Of a DNA stretch of 64,000 nucleotides, positions 41,761 through 52,243 are shown in pieces; position 1 is the first letter of the stretch; every line of letters begins with the position of its first letter. The notes below the pieces were generated by a model. The model ran no database searches and was not told the DNA's origin. It worked only from the letters and a program-made list of their open reading frames with translations. The DNA lies in assembly GCA_947498815.1 (NCBI GenBank), contig CANMLU010000002.1:248001-312000 (forward strand). The letters run 5' to 3'. Source of the DNA: an uncultured Aquimarina sp. Its GTDB lineage: Bacteria > Bacteroidota > Bacteroidia > Flavobacteriales > Flavobacteriaceae. A program made the position numbers and the translations under genes.

Positions 41761-42918
41761 ATGATTGAAGATGTAGTAGAAACATATAGTGATCTTTTTG
41801 AACTAGATCAAAATCTGGATAGGCTTGTTAAGAATATCGAGCTTCTTAATTTTTTGAATCCTTTAAACATTGAGCAAGAGAAAAAACACTTTTTTGCAGG
41901 TAAATACCGAAAAAATCCAACATTTAAATATCGAAAAATAAAATTCAATCCCTACAAAATGCAGCGATTGTTTTTTAATCAACGATTAGAACGTATCAAG
42001 GATGATCAAATACGAAAACTATATCAGGATATTATCTATGAATATTCTGGTCTAATACAATGTATCGAAACCATTGGTTCTGGAAAAAATTTTTATTATA
42101 ACTCCCTTAAAGTATTTGGTACCCCGAAGGAACGTGATGTAGAAAATGCTCGTTTTATTCTTCATTTTAAAGATGAAAGTATTGAAGATAGTGTTTCAAA
42201 AAAATATTCTGCAGATGAAGCTGAGGCATACTTTATTGAGTTTGCAAAGCGTTATTCCTTTAATTTTAATATTAAAAAATCAACTCATATTTCGGCGTCG
42301 GCCATGGTCCTTAATGCTTCTGAAACACTTTTGCTAAAGAAAAATTACAGATATAGCGATAATGAATTAATGGTTTTGGCTAATCATGAGATTGGAGTAC
42401 ACATGGTCACTACCTTTAATGGTAAAAGTCAACCTTTAAAAATATTCTCGAATGGTTTCGTTAATAATACCGAGACTCAAGAAGGGCTAGCTGTGTTTAG
42501 TGAATATATGTCTGATAGCCTCACTTTAAAAAGGATGAAAGAATTGGCTTATCGAGTTATTGCTGCGGATAGTTTAATCAAAGGGTATGATTTTAAAGAT
42601 ACCTTTGATTTATTGTATAGTCAATATAAACTTGATCGTGAAACCGCATGGCAAATCGCGTTAAGAGTACACCGTGGCGGGGGGTTTACCAAAGACTACT
42701 TATATCTAACTGGGCTTAAAAAAGTATATGATTACTATCATTCTGGCCAAGATGTGAATACACTTTTAACAGGTAAAGTCACTTTAGAAAATAAAGATAG
42801 TATTTTGCGTCTTCAAGAATTGGGTTTGGCACATAAAAGTGGGCATATTACAGATTCATTTGCAAAAAATCAAAACTCAAATAAGAAATTGGATTTTATC
42901 TTGCGCAATCTTAAATAA
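41761..42918 (+). CDS. QEGLA-motif zincin (DUF1704 / TIGR02421, MATCAP-like)
   Basis: A 385-residue putative metallopeptidase. HEIGVH (a HExxH zinc motif near residue 211), then NTETQEGLAVFSEYMSD with the family's QEGLA signature and RVHRGGGFTKDYLYLTGL are all present. In eukaryotes the related MATCAP proteins remove C-terminal tyrosine from tubulin, so peptide C-terminus trimming is a reasonable expectation. The name 'flavohemoglobin expression-modulating' used in databases has little mechanistic meaning. Third gene of the ATP-grasp/FGase module, 84 bp downstream. Confidence 0.88.
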   Translation: MIEDVVETYSDLFELDQNLDRLVKNIELLNFLNPLNIEQEKKHFFAGKYRKNPTFKYRKIKFNPYKMQRLFFNQRLERIKDDQIRKLYQDIIYEYSGLIQCIETIGSGKNFYYNSLKVFGTPKERDVENARFILHFKDESIEDSVSKKYSADEAEAYFIEFAKRYSFNFNIKKSTHISASAMVLNASETLLLKKNYRYSDNELMVLANHEIGVHMVTTFNGKSQPLKIFSNGFVNNTETQEGLAVFSEYMSDSLTLKRMKELAYRVIAADSLIKGYDFKDTFDLLYSQYKLDRETAWQIALRVHRGGGFTKDYLYLTGLKKVYDYYHSGQDVNTLLTGKVTLENKDSILRLQELGLAHKSGHITDSFAKNQNSNKKLDFILRNLK

Positions 42919-42943
42919 GTTTATATCAAACGGCTACTATAAT

Positions 42944-44242
42944 TTAATCTCGTAAACCCGCTTCTGCAATAGTTATAAGTAGCGCCATATTAATATTTTT
43001 GGATCCGTTTTCATTAGTCCAAGATTCATTAAGTGAGTGTGCTCCACCCCCCTGGCCTCCTCTACTAATCGTAATCGCAGGAATGTTTTGGGCTATAGGA
43101 ATATTACTGTTGGTAGAACCAGTACTTAATGTTGGTGGAATGTTCAGATAAGAAGCTGTGGCAATCGCCAATTGAACCAATGGTGTGCTTTCGGGTAATA
43201 TGCCAGAGGGACGATCACCAATAGACTTCATCTCCAATGTTACTTTATCATTGATACCTGATGCATTATATGTTTTTTCGGCCATTTGCATGCTGGTTTT
43301 AAAAATGCTGTCAATTTCTAATAACCTTTTGGGGCTCAATGATCGCATATCGACTTCCATCCAGGATTCGAAAGGAATAGAATTTACAGATGTGCCTCCT
43401 CCTATTCTTCCAATACTATAAGAAGTTTTGAGGCCTTTTTTACTTGTATACTCTGCCGCTTTTTTTACAAAAATGGATATAGCATTTCCTAATGCATGAT
43501 GCGGGTTCGCTAGTCCAAAAGCTCCCCATGAATGCCCTCCTTTTCCTTTAAATACTGCCTTATAGCGTTTGGATCCTAAACCTCCATTTATAATACGCCC
43601 ATTACCGCCTCCATCTATAGAAATCCATGAGTCTATTTTAATGTCGGATTTTTCACTAAACAAATGCTTAACGCCTCTAAGATCTCCTAATCCCTCTTCA
43701 CCGACAGTTCCAACAAAAACAATATCGGCTTCTGTTTTTAAGTTGGCTTTATTCATCCCTTCCAAAACAGCAATAAGCATTGCCATTCCTCTTGTATTAT
43801 CTCCAATTCCAGGCGCCGAATAAGAATTTCCGTTTATTTTTACGGTAACGTCGGTCTCTTCAGGGAATACAGTATCAATATGTGCGTCCAAAACAATCGT
43901 TTTGTTTCTTTTTTCACCTTTACGTAACGCCAATACGTTACCAACTTTGTCAATCCATACACTATCTATTCCTGTCTTAACAAACATTTCAACAAACTTT
44001 TCTGCTCTTTTTGTTTCTTTAAACGGTGGCGCAGGAATTTCTGTAAGCGTTATCATGTTTTTGATAGTTTCTGCATCAAAATCAATGATAGCTTGCATGG
44101 CCTTTTGAACGGCTTTATTATTTACCATTCTCGTTATTTCTTCATTGTACGGTTTTTCGGCCGTGATTGTATTTTGTGCATATATATTGAAGTTTAATAA
44201 AATGATGGCACCGATACAGGTTCTGACAAGCTTTATGTTCAT
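42944..44242 (-). CDS. M20-family metallopeptidase, exported
   Basis: 432 residues with a signal peptide (CIGAIILLNFNIYAQ). All M20 ligands are present: LDAHIDTVFP (His and Asp), GIGDNTRGMAM (bridging Asp), GTVGEEGLGD (catalytic and ligand Glu), ISIDGGG and GGAHSLNESW (final His). The dimerisation domain lies in between (KGKGGHSWGAFG). It should be an active di-zinc exopeptidase or acyl-amino-acid hydrolase in the periplasm, in contrast to the degenerate M28 homologue nearby. It lies 32 bp upstream of the S9 peptidase stop on the same strand. Confidence 0.9.
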   Translation of the reverse strand: MNIKLVRTCIGAIILLNFNIYAQNTITAEKPYNEEITRMVNNKAVQKAMQAIIDFDAETIKNMITLTEIPAPPFKETKRAEKFVEMFVKTGIDSVWIDKVGNVLALRKGEKRNKTIVLDAHIDTVFPEETDVTVKINGNSYSAPGIGDNTRGMAMLIAVLEGMNKANLKTEADIVFVGTVGEEGLGDLRGVKHLFSEKSDIKIDSWISIDGGGNGRIINGGLGSKRYKAVFKGKGGHSWGAFGLANPHHALGNAISIFVKKAAEYTSKKGLKTSYSIGRIGGGTSVNSIPFESWMEVDMRSLSPKRLLEIDSIFKTSMQMAEKTYNASGINDKVTLEMKSIGDRPSGILPESTPLVQLAIATASYLNIPPTLSTGSTNSNIPIAQNIPAITISRGGQGGGAHSLNESWTNENGSKNINMALLITIAEAGLRD

Positions 44243-44274
44243 TGCTTTAAAATTTAATCTTATGATACTCAGTA

Positions 44275-47106
44275 TTATTCTTTATCGGTTCCATATCCAA
44301 AATCCTTTCCTTTTTGAACTCTAGATACTCCTCTGGTCATCCAATAGGGAGCTGGTTTACCTTTTAGATAATGATCAAAAAACTGCATCATCCTGATGGA
44401 GAGATCCTGTTTGTTTTTTACTTTTTTAAGATTATGTGCCTCATCATTATATACCAGTAACCAAACCGGTTTTTGAAGTCTTCGCATTCCCATAAACATT
44501 TCAATTCCTTGATAATAAGGCACGGCACCGTCTTTGTCATTATGCATCATTAACAAAGGAGTTTCTATTTTTGGAATACCAAACAGAGGAGAATTCTCTA
44601 TATACAAATCAAAGCCTTCCCATAGGTTTTTTCCAATTCTGCTTTGGGTTTTCTCATATTGGAAAGCTCGACTCAACCCAGATTTCCATCGAATACCGCC
44701 ATAAGCCGAAGTCATATTACTCACAGGAGCGCCTGCCATTGCAGCTTTGAATTTATTGGTAACAGTTACCAAATAAGCCACCTGATACCCTCCCCAACTT
44801 TGTCCTTGAATGGCCATATTGTCTTGGTCAATATATCCTAATTTTTCTAATGCCTCAACCCCAGAAACAATACAATTGTATGCACTTGGCCCAGGTTTTC
44901 CTTCTTCATATACGATATCCGGAACAAACATAATGTAATCATTACTCACCAAATATGATGGATTAACAATCGAAGCACTTGGCTGCGGAGCATAATAGTT
45001 CATATATCTATCGGATCTCTTTTCATAGAAGTATGTAATCAAAGGGTACTTTTTTGAGGGATTAAAATCTTCGGGCTTATAAATGATACCTTCTAATTTC
45101 TTTCCATCATAAGCTTTCCAAGAAAAAAGCTCGGCACTACCCCATTTAAACTTGTTTTGTTGTGGGTTGGCATCCGTTATTTCCGAAGAGTTCTTAAAAT
45201 CATCTGTTGTTATATGTACATCATAAAAGGTGTTGAAATTTTGTTTTCTAAAAGCAAAAACCTCAGCCTTTTTTGCCTTTTGATACCTAGTGATATAAAA
45301 ATCTTTTGCTTTTATTTTTTCAACCAGCTTACCTTCTTTTAAAACATACAATCCGGAAGCTTTTGTCGTTTTATCAAAACTTGTTATCAATAGATCTTGA
45401 TTGCTATAGGATGCGTTATTCTTGTTTTCGACATCTAGTTTTTCGGTTCTATATTGAATATTCTTTTTTCTCCCATTTTTGGTAATATTTATAGGTTTTT
45501 CCCTTCCATCAAGCGATAGACTCCAAATATCAAACTTATCAAAAACCAGTGCTTTTCCATTTACATCGAACCCACCAAAACCGTATGGGTACGGTAACAT
45601 AGGTTGGTCATTTTCTTCATCATAAAATGGCACTTTCAAATTTGTAGTAAGGTCAATTTTTTCCAATGTTTTGAGATGAAGCGAAAACCAATGTTGTTTG
45701 TTGATATCAAAATATAAAGCATACAGGCCATCGGGAGATAAAACTGGTTGTATAGCAGCATTTTGGAGTGCCAAGTGCTGCTCACCTGTATACGTATCGA
45801 TGATATAATAATCTTTGGTCCAAGGAAGGTCCCAAGAGCGTTTTATATCATAAGGAGATCCTGTTGCTCCCAAAATAAATTGTTGATTCTTGTTTTTATC
45901 AAAAATAATATCCTCTATATTTTCATCTTGCAAACGCACATATTTTTCATTTTCAATATCATAATATGAAGCGTATGATTTTTTTACAAGTTCTTCAAAT
46001 TTTGATTTTTGTTCTGGCTGGATCATTTTATCTTGCCAGTGCCAAACATCGACCTGTGGGATTTCCTCTTCGAGAAGTGATGTATCTTTAACGAATACCG
46101 GTTTGGGTTTTGAATAAAAATATAATCTTTTACTGTCTTCAGAAAATAATAATGGTTGTTTGTAACATAAAACCCAATTGTTTTTCAGGTTTTCGCCTGT
46201 TGAGCCTACTAGTTTTTTTGGAATATTCTGTTGATAGTGATGCAACTCAAACCTTGAAGAATCTATATCAGTAGAATCCTGGGCAGATATATAAGCGAAT
46301 TGATCGCCTTCGTTATTGGTTATCAAATTATCATATAAGTACTTCCCTTTGTCAATATTTTTTTTAGTTTCGGATTTAAGATGATATTGATATACTCCTA
46401 GATCTCTACCTTTTATTTTTTTACTGGCTTTACCATTTTCTTTTTCCTTGGGCTGTGGAGTACTTGTCGTAGTATAATAAAAGCTTTTTCCGTTTTTTGG
46501 GATTACAAAATGCTTAATTTGAAAAATGGTATCTCTTTTCTTCGTTCCGAAACTATAGACCAAAGCATAATTTTGTTTAAAAGCTTTTGATATAAGGGTA
46601 TCGGAGTTCTTTATTTTTGAAGAATCTTTTTTTCTTTTATTTTTATATTTTTCAACAACCATCCAACCTGTTGACTCTTCTGGTAATGCATATTTTTTTA
46701 CTCTACTAATAGAGTCATATATCTTATTTGTTGTTACATCATAAATAAATAGTGCATCCTTTGATTGGTTTTCTTCTTTAATCTTTTTCTTTTTCTCTTT
46801 TCGTATCGTTTGATATTTGGGTTTCCTCTTGAAAATCACATAATTTTCATCAAAAGAGATAGAAGTTTCATATCCATTCAAAAAGCTTGCTTTTTGTTTA
46901 TTTTCAGTATTATATATCTCAACGTAACCATCACCTCGTTTTGTTGATGTTTCTATAGTCGACACCACCAATTTTCCCATATTCGAAATCTTAACATCGC
47001 TTATTTTTTTCCATAAATCATAGTCATCATGGGTAATTGCTTTTTTTTGAGCAAAAAACACTGCTGAAGTAAAAAATAACAGAATAGTAATTGTTTTCTT
47101 GATCAT
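44275..47106 (-). CDS. S9-family prolyl oligopeptidase / dipeptidyl-peptidase-like, exported
   Basis: 943 residues from ATG 47106 (MIKKTITILLFFTSAVFFAQ signal peptide); the longer frame to 47172 adds a non-signal extension. An N-terminal beta-propeller of about 650 residues is followed by the alpha/beta-hydrolase domain. Its triad is Ser in IQGQSWGGYQVAY, Asp in MMHNDKDGAVPY and His in YNDEAHNLKK. It cleaves short peptides, often after Pro or Ala. With the M20 peptidase and SusCD locus alongside, it suggests use of extracellular peptides. Confidence 0.93.
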   Translation of the reverse strand: MIKKTITILLFFTSAVFFAQKKAITHDDYDLWKKISDVKISNMGKLVVSTIETSTKRGDGYVEIYNTENKQKASFLNGYETSISFDENYVIFKRKPKYQTIRKEKKKKIKEENQSKDALFIYDVTTNKIYDSISRVKKYALPEESTGWMVVEKYKNKRKKDSSKIKNSDTLISKAFKQNYALVYSFGTKKRDTIFQIKHFVIPKNGKSFYYTTTSTPQPKEKENGKASKKIKGRDLGVYQYHLKSETKKNIDKGKYLYDNLITNNEGDQFAYISAQDSTDIDSSRFELHHYQQNIPKKLVGSTGENLKNNWVLCYKQPLLFSEDSKRLYFYSKPKPVFVKDTSLLEEEIPQVDVWHWQDKMIQPEQKSKFEELVKKSYASYYDIENEKYVRLQDENIEDIIFDKNKNQQFILGATGSPYDIKRSWDLPWTKDYYIIDTYTGEQHLALQNAAIQPVLSPDGLYALYFDINKQHWFSLHLKTLEKIDLTTNLKVPFYDEENDQPMLPYPYGFGGFDVNGKALVFDKFDIWSLSLDGREKPINITKNGRKKNIQYRTEKLDVENKNNASYSNQDLLITSFDKTTKASGLYVLKEGKLVEKIKAKDFYITRYQKAKKAEVFAFRKQNFNTFYDVHITTDDFKNSSEITDANPQQNKFKWGSAELFSWKAYDGKKLEGIIYKPEDFNPSKKYPLITYFYEKRSDRYMNYYAPQPSASIVNPSYLVSNDYIMFVPDIVYEEGKPGPSAYNCIVSGVEALEKLGYIDQDNMAIQGQSWGGYQVAYLVTVTNKFKAAMAGAPVSNMTSAYGGIRWKSGLSRAFQYEKTQSRIGKNLWEGFDLYIENSPLFGIPKIETPLLMMHNDKDGAVPYYQGIEMFMGMRRLQKPVWLLVYNDEAHNLKKVKNKQDLSIRMMQFFDHYLKGKPAPYWMTRGVSRVQKGKDFGYGTDKE

Positions 47107-47285
47107 TGTACAAAGTTTTAATTTTCGACCCCAATTTTTTGTATACAAATATCGAAGATTTGCTGAATCCAAAGTTCGTATTATACCGACTAAAATAATC
47201 TACCTGAACCATAAAACATAAACTACAAGCCTTTATTAATAATACTTTAAGTTTTTGGCCTATCCTACTTTCTGATATTAATAAA

Positions 47286-47328
47286 TATGAGTCCAGAAAA
47301 TTTTACTCTCGTAATAACTGGACTCATA
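47286..47328 (-). terminator. Hairpin terminator after the SusD-like gene
   Basis: TATGAGTCCAG (47328-47318 on the minus strand) pairs perfectly over 11 bp with CTGGACTCATA (47296-47286), followed by TTTATTAAT. The 21-nt loop is longer than usual. Confidence 0.6.
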
Positions 47329-47354
47329 TCAATTTGGCAACTCAAATTTTATTA

Positions 47355-48755
47355 TTAATACCCAGGATTTTGTTGATTTGCAATGTTAGGGTTCACATTA
47401 ATCTCATCAATAGGTATTGGCATAATTGTTCTGTTTTCTGGTGCTGAAATTACAATTGGGTCTCCATCTTGTTGGAATTTATTAAATGTAATACCATACC
47501 GCGAAAGATCGTATAATCTAAATCCTTCGAAGGCCAATTCTTTTCTTCTCTCCAGTATAATTTTGTCAATTAATGCTTGGCCAGTTTCTGTAGATTCCAA
47601 TGCCGACGGATCTGCTCTTTGAATAATCATATCCAAAGTTTCTTGTGCCGCAGTATCTTCTGTTAATTGTGCATGAGCCTCTGCTTTTATCAAATACATT
47701 TCGGAAAGTCTTAAAATCTGAATATTATCATCTTGCACTGCCACCCGAGGGAATTTCTCGACCAAGTTTACACCGTCATCAATAGGGTATAACTCTTTTC
47801 TTACATCGGTCGCACTTAAAGTATTTACAAAATCGTCTGTAGCAAAAGCATCCTTATACGTAAGATAAAAATACCCAATAGAATTGGTGCCAGAATTATC
47901 GGTCTCATTATTGACCAGTGTAAACAAAGTTTCATTGTTCGAATCTTGACCCCAACTTGCAATATATTCATCATTTGCTAATAACGAATTACCACTCGTT
48001 TCGATAACATCGGTTGCTGTATCTCGTGCACCTGTCCAATTTTCCATATGTAAATAAACTCTGGCAAGTAGTGCCTTTGCAGCATGAACATCCATTCTGA
48101 ATGGGTCTGATTCTGATCTCATCAAATCGATTGCTTTTAGTAAATCATTTTCGATTTGTTCATACACCTGAGCGGTAGTACTTCTGCCAGGTTCTTGAAT
48201 TGTACCTCCGTCTCCTAATGTTTCAAAATCAGGAATAGGTACTCCTAAATGAGATGCATCAGAAGAAAAATTATAAGGCTGTGCAAATAGTAACTGTAAG
48301 TTATGAAATGCTAATGCACGTAAAGCATACATTTCTCCTATATATTGCGCTGCATCTTCTTGTTCAGACTCTGGAAAAGATAATAATTCTCCTTTTCTTA
48401 TGATTATCGAAGTTGAAGCAATAATACGTGCAATTTCCTCCCATGCAGGAGTGATAAACCTATTATTAGAATTTACTGTATAGGAATCAAAATCAAGATA
48501 TCTACCTGTATTATCAAATGCATCTATAAAGGCGTTATCTGATAAAATTTCAGGAACTAGCATTATCGTACGGTTATACACATCATTATCAGCAAATAGA
48601 CTATAAGAACCATTCGCCGCTAGATTTAAAGAATTAAGATCTACAATAGCATCTGATACCTCTACATTATCAGAAAACTGTTGTTCTAATGTATCATCAC
48701 AGGCACTTAACATTAGAACCAATACTAAACATATATATATTAATTTATTTTTCAT
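47355..48755 (-). CDS. SusD/RagB-family nutrient-binding outer-membrane lipoprotein
   Basis: 466 residues with a lipoprotein signal (LVLMLSAC). The SusD fold is clear from the N-terminal ALRAFHNLQLLFAQPY-type TPR segment (YALRALAFHNLQLLFAQPYN), AAKALLARVYLHMENW, VQDDNIQILRLSEMYLIKAEAHA and the C-terminal ILERRKELAFEGFRLYDLSRYG. It is the surface lid of the SusC transporter encoded 11 bp upstream. The ligand is unknown; peptidases nearby hint at peptides, and no glycoside hydrolase is in view. Confidence 0.95.
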   Translation of the reverse strand: MKNKLIYICLVLVLMLSACDDTLEQQFSDNVEVSDAIVDLNSLNLAANGSYSLFADNDVYNRTIMLVPEILSDNAFIDAFDNTGRYLDFDSYTVNSNNRFITPAWEEIARIIASTSIIIRKGELLSFPESEQEDAAQYIGEMYALRALAFHNLQLLFAQPYNFSSDASHLGVPIPDFETLGDGGTIQEPGRSTTAQVYEQIENDLLKAIDLMRSESDPFRMDVHAAKALLARVYLHMENWTGARDTATDVIETSGNSLLANDEYIASWGQDSNNETLFTLVNNETDNSGTNSIGYFYLTYKDAFATDDFVNTLSATDVRKELYPIDDGVNLVEKFPRVAVQDDNIQILRLSEMYLIKAEAHAQLTEDTAAQETLDMIIQRADPSALESTETGQALIDKIILERRKELAFEGFRLYDLSRYGITFNKFQQDGDPIVISAPENRTIMPIPIDEINVNPNIANQQNPGY

Positions 48756-48766
48756 GATGTTAATAA

Positions 48767-51700
48767 TTAAAATGTTAAATCTATACCTAAAAACAATGCT
48801 CTAGAGATCGGAATCTCCTGGTTTAATCGACCATCGGATCCTGCTTCAGGATCTCTTTCTAATCGATCGTCTTTAACATAAGTGTATAAATTATTTCCTT
48901 TGATATAAACTCTAGCAGAAGAAAGTCCAATTTTTTCGATACTTTGAGAGGGTAAATTATATGCCAGAGTCACATCTCTTAAACGTATAAAGGAGCCATC
49001 ATATACAAATCTACTGGAAGGTTGAGATGATCTACCTGTTTGTCTGTTACCATATACAAATGCAGGTACGTCTGTAACATCACCCGGCTGTTGCCATCTT
49101 CTTTCATAAGTACCTCGGCTTACATTTCCGGTAGAAGCAAGTCTTCTTGACCCATCACTATTGGTAAACCTGTTCCAGGTATCATATACTAATCCTCCCC
49201 ATGCGCTATACAATTGAAAGTCCAGTGAAATTCCTTTATAGGTAAACGTATTTCTAAAACCTGCATAAAAATCGGGTGTCGCATTACCAATCACCACCTG
49301 TTCTGCGTCACCATAATTATTGGTAGTCTCATTGGATTCATCATTGATAAACCACAAAGCTTCACCATTATCGGGGTCTACACCAGCATATCGTGGTAAA
49401 TAAAAGGTTTCAAAATCCTCTCCTACAGCCGTTATACGCGTAGTACCTATAATAGGTTCTCCATCGCCTGCTAATTTTGTTACTTCATTTTTGTTCTTAG
49501 TAAAATTAAAATTAGTCGTCCAACTAAAACCATCTTTACCGCTCACAATATTTCGTGTGGTAATCTCAAATTCTATACCTGAATTTTCCATAGCCCCAAT
49601 ATTTTGTACAATATCAACATCCCCATTTGTAGAAGATATAGGTCTCGCTCTAATAAGATCTGTGGTCTCTCTTTGGTACCAATCGAAACTTCCTTGTATT
49701 CTATTGTCAAATAACGAATAGTCGATACCAACATTAAGAGGCTTATTGACCTCCCATTTCAAATTTGGATTCCCTAAATCTGAGAAAAATAATCCTGGAC
49801 TACCATCATAATCATTAATAGAAAAAAGATCAAATACTGCATAAGGATTATCATCCGGGTCATTAGAATTCTCATTACCCGCGATTGGATCATTTCCATT
49901 TTCTCCGTAACTCGCTCTTAATTTAAAATCATTTATGAAATTAACATTTTCCATAAAACTTTCATTGGCTATATTCCAACCAATCCCTACGGACCAGAAT
50001 ACACCGTATTGATTATCATCCTTAAATGTAGAACTACCATCACGGCGAAGAGATCCACTAATTAAATATCGTTCTCCATATGCATATTCTGTATTGAAGA
50101 ACACAGAATTTAATCCGCTCTGTCTTCTATTCGTTGAAGCTTCAGTAGGTAAACTACCTGCATTAAGGTCTCCAAAACCATCGGGTATATTTTCAACCTG
50201 AATATCACTAAACTTGTTTCTAGTTTTTTGTAGTTCATATCCACCAAAAGCGGATAGATCATGATCACCCCAGATCAAATTATATCTCAACATATTTCTG
50301 AATAACCAGGTAAATAAAAAATCAGAATCCTGATTTCCTCTTCCCGTTGGTCGTCCATCACCAAAACCTGCTGGTAATCTAATATAATCGTCTCTAAATC
50401 CTTGGTTCATATTAATAGAGGATTCAAAGGAAAGCCCTTTTAATATTTCATAAGACAAATCTGTCCCAGCTAGTATCCTATGTGTAATATTTCTTCTTGT
50501 CTCGGTTTCGGCTTGGGCAACAGGGTTGTGTGTACTATTAAATCCAAAATTAAACGTACCGTCATCATTATATGGAGAAATATCAGGTCGTATACGATAT
50601 ATTGACCTTACTGGATTAGCAAAAGCACCGCCATCGGGTCTAAAATCAGAAATACTCTTGTTATAAGATAAATTGACGCTAACATTAATTCTATCATTTA
50701 TTCTTTGATCCAGTTTAATCCTCGAATTCATTCTTTCAAATTGGGATCCTACAATCACTCCTTCTTGATTAAAATATCCACCCGAAATATAATACTTCGT
50801 ATCTGCTGAACCTCCTCGAATAGATATATCATGCTGTTGGTAAAAACCATCCTGAGTTAATAGATCCAACCAATCCGTATTCACATCCGGATTAAAATTT
50901 CTATCCGTTAAATACGTCAAAGCGTCTGCATCATTATCTCTAATTCCTGCATTTTGTACCCCTTCAACCAATAATTCTTGTAATTCTGAAGTATTAAGAG
51001 GTTTGAAACGATCTGCTACGGTTGGAGTAGATAATCCGGCCTGTGCACTATACGAAATAATCATTTTGCCTTGTTCTCCGGATTTCGTTTGTATTACGAT
51101 AACTCCATTAGCACCCCGTGTTCCATAAATTGAGGTCGCAGCGGCATCCTTTAGTACTGAAATCGCTTTAATATCCCCTGGGTTCAGCGAAGTAATTATA
51201 GAGGCGTCTCTGGTTTGAATACCGTCAACAACATACAAAGGAAATGATGCTGTAAAAGACCCCACACCTCTAATCCTTACATTCGGTGTAGCTCCGGGTT
51301 GTCCGCTATCTGCAGTTACTAGTACCCCTGGAACATTACCTTGGATACTTTCTTGTATTGCGGCTCTGGGTGTAGCATTTATAGTTGCTAATTTTACGTT
51401 AACAGCAGAACCTGTTAATCTGGATTTTCGTTGAACGGCGTACCCAGTAACAACAACTTCTTCCAAGCTGCTTACATCTTCTTGCAATACTATATTCATT
51501 ACATCATTATCTACACTAACCTCCTGAGTAATAAAACCTATATAGGAGAAAATCAATACTTCTCCTTTATCTGCTACAATCGCGTAGTTTCCGTCAAAAT
51601 CGGTTTGAGTTCCTTTGTTTGAGCCTTTAATCAAAACATTCACACCTGGTAAAGGCAATCCATCTGCTCCATTCACCGTTCCTTGTACACGATTCTGGGA

Positions 51701-52156
51701 AGCTTTAACATTGTCTGGTGGTAAAGATTGTTTTTGATCAGAACTCCTAGTGCTATCTTCTATATAATCAATAAGATTTTTAAGAGCCTGATCTGATGTC
51801 TTTGCATTTCTTGGAAATAGAACCACTTGGTTTTTGTATATCCGAAACCCAATATTGGTACTATTAAATAATCCGTTGAGTACTTTTCTTACTTTTTCAT
51901 TATTTGCATTCAGGGATACTTTCTTAGAAATATCAACCAGGCTATTGTTGTAAAAGAAACGATATTCGCTCTTTTCTTCTATTTCTTCAATTGCCATTTG
52001 AAGCGTAACTTCGTTTAAAGAAATGGAAATGTTTTGTGAATATGTATTAAAAGAAAATAGTTTAGAAAGGGTAATACATATAAGTAACGAATAAATTTTC
52101 ATAATTCTTATTAGATGTTTTCTGGATAAGAAAACTCTTGAATGTTTTTTTTTCAT
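48767..52156 (-). CDS. SusC/RagA-family TonB-dependent transporter with STN domain
   Basis: 1129 residues. After the signal peptide is an STN secretin/TonB domain (ISISLNEVTLQMAIEEIEEKSEYRFFYNNSLVDIS) that receives or sends a signal to FecR. Then come a carboxypeptidase-D-like beta-sandwich (GTVNGADGLPLPGVNVLIKG), the plug (LEEVVVTGYAVQRKSRLTGS) and the 22-strand barrel. An in-frame ATG at 52102 (MKIYSLLICITL) is an equally plausible start. The STN domain marks it as a transducer in the FecI/FecR cascade encoded upstream. Confidence 0.95.
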   Translation of the reverse strand: MKKKHSRVFLSRKHLIRIMKIYSLLICITLSKLFSFNTYSQNISISLNEVTLQMAIEEIEEKSEYRFFYNNSLVDISKKVSLNANNEKVRKVLNGLFNSTNIGFRIYKNQVVLFPRNAKTSDQALKNLIDYIEDSTRSSDQKQSLPPDNVKASQNRVQGTVNGADGLPLPGVNVLIKGSNKGTQTDFDGNYAIVADKGEVLIFSYIGFITQEVSVDNDVMNIVLQEDVSSLEEVVVTGYAVQRKSRLTGSAVNVKLATINATPRAAIQESIQGNVPGVLVTADSGQPGATPNVRIRGVGSFTASFPLYVVDGIQTRDASIITSLNPGDIKAISVLKDAAATSIYGTRGANGVIVIQTKSGEQGKMIISYSAQAGLSTPTVADRFKPLNTSELQELLVEGVQNAGIRDNDADALTYLTDRNFNPDVNTDWLDLLTQDGFYQQHDISIRGGSADTKYYISGGYFNQEGVIVGSQFERMNSRIKLDQRINDRINVSVNLSYNKSISDFRPDGGAFANPVRSIYRIRPDISPYNDDGTFNFGFNSTHNPVAQAETETRRNITHRILAGTDLSYEILKGLSFESSINMNQGFRDDYIRLPAGFGDGRPTGRGNQDSDFLFTWLFRNMLRYNLIWGDHDLSAFGGYELQKTRNKFSDIQVENIPDGFGDLNAGSLPTEASTNRRQSGLNSVFFNTEYAYGERYLISGSLRRDGSSTFKDDNQYGVFWSVGIGWNIANESFMENVNFINDFKLRASYGENGNDPIAGNENSNDPDDNPYAVFDLFSINDYDGSPGLFFSDLGNPNLKWEVNKPLNVGIDYSLFDNRIQGSFDWYQRETTDLIRARPISSTNGDVDIVQNIGAMENSGIEFEITTRNIVSGKDGFSWTTNFNFTKNKNEVTKLAGDGEPIIGTTRITAVGEDFETFYLPRYAGVDPDNGEALWFINDESNETTNNYGDAEQVVIGNATPDFYAGFRNTFTYKGISLDFQLYSAWGGLVYDTWNRFTNSDGSRRLASTGNVSRGTYERRWQQPGDVTDVPAFVYGNRQTGRSSQPSSRFVYDGSFIRLRDVTLAYNLPSQSIEKIGLSSARVYIKGNNLYTYVKDDRLERDPEAGSDGRLNQEIPISRALFLGIDLTF

Positions 52157-52208
52157 AATTTTGTATGATTTTAATTATTCTATCTGAGTCTAATTAAATG
52201 ATGTTTAG

Positions 52209-52230
52209 AGAGGGTGTTGCAGCACCCTCT
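52209..52230. other. Hairpin between fecR-like and susC-like genes
   Basis: AGAGGGTG and CACCCTCT (52209-52216, 52223-52230) form a GC-rich 8-bp stem with a 6-nt loop. On the minus (gene) strand no T tract follows, so it may be an mRNA processing or stability element rather than a full terminator. Confidence 0.5.
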
Positions 52231-52243
52231 TTACTTTTTCCCT

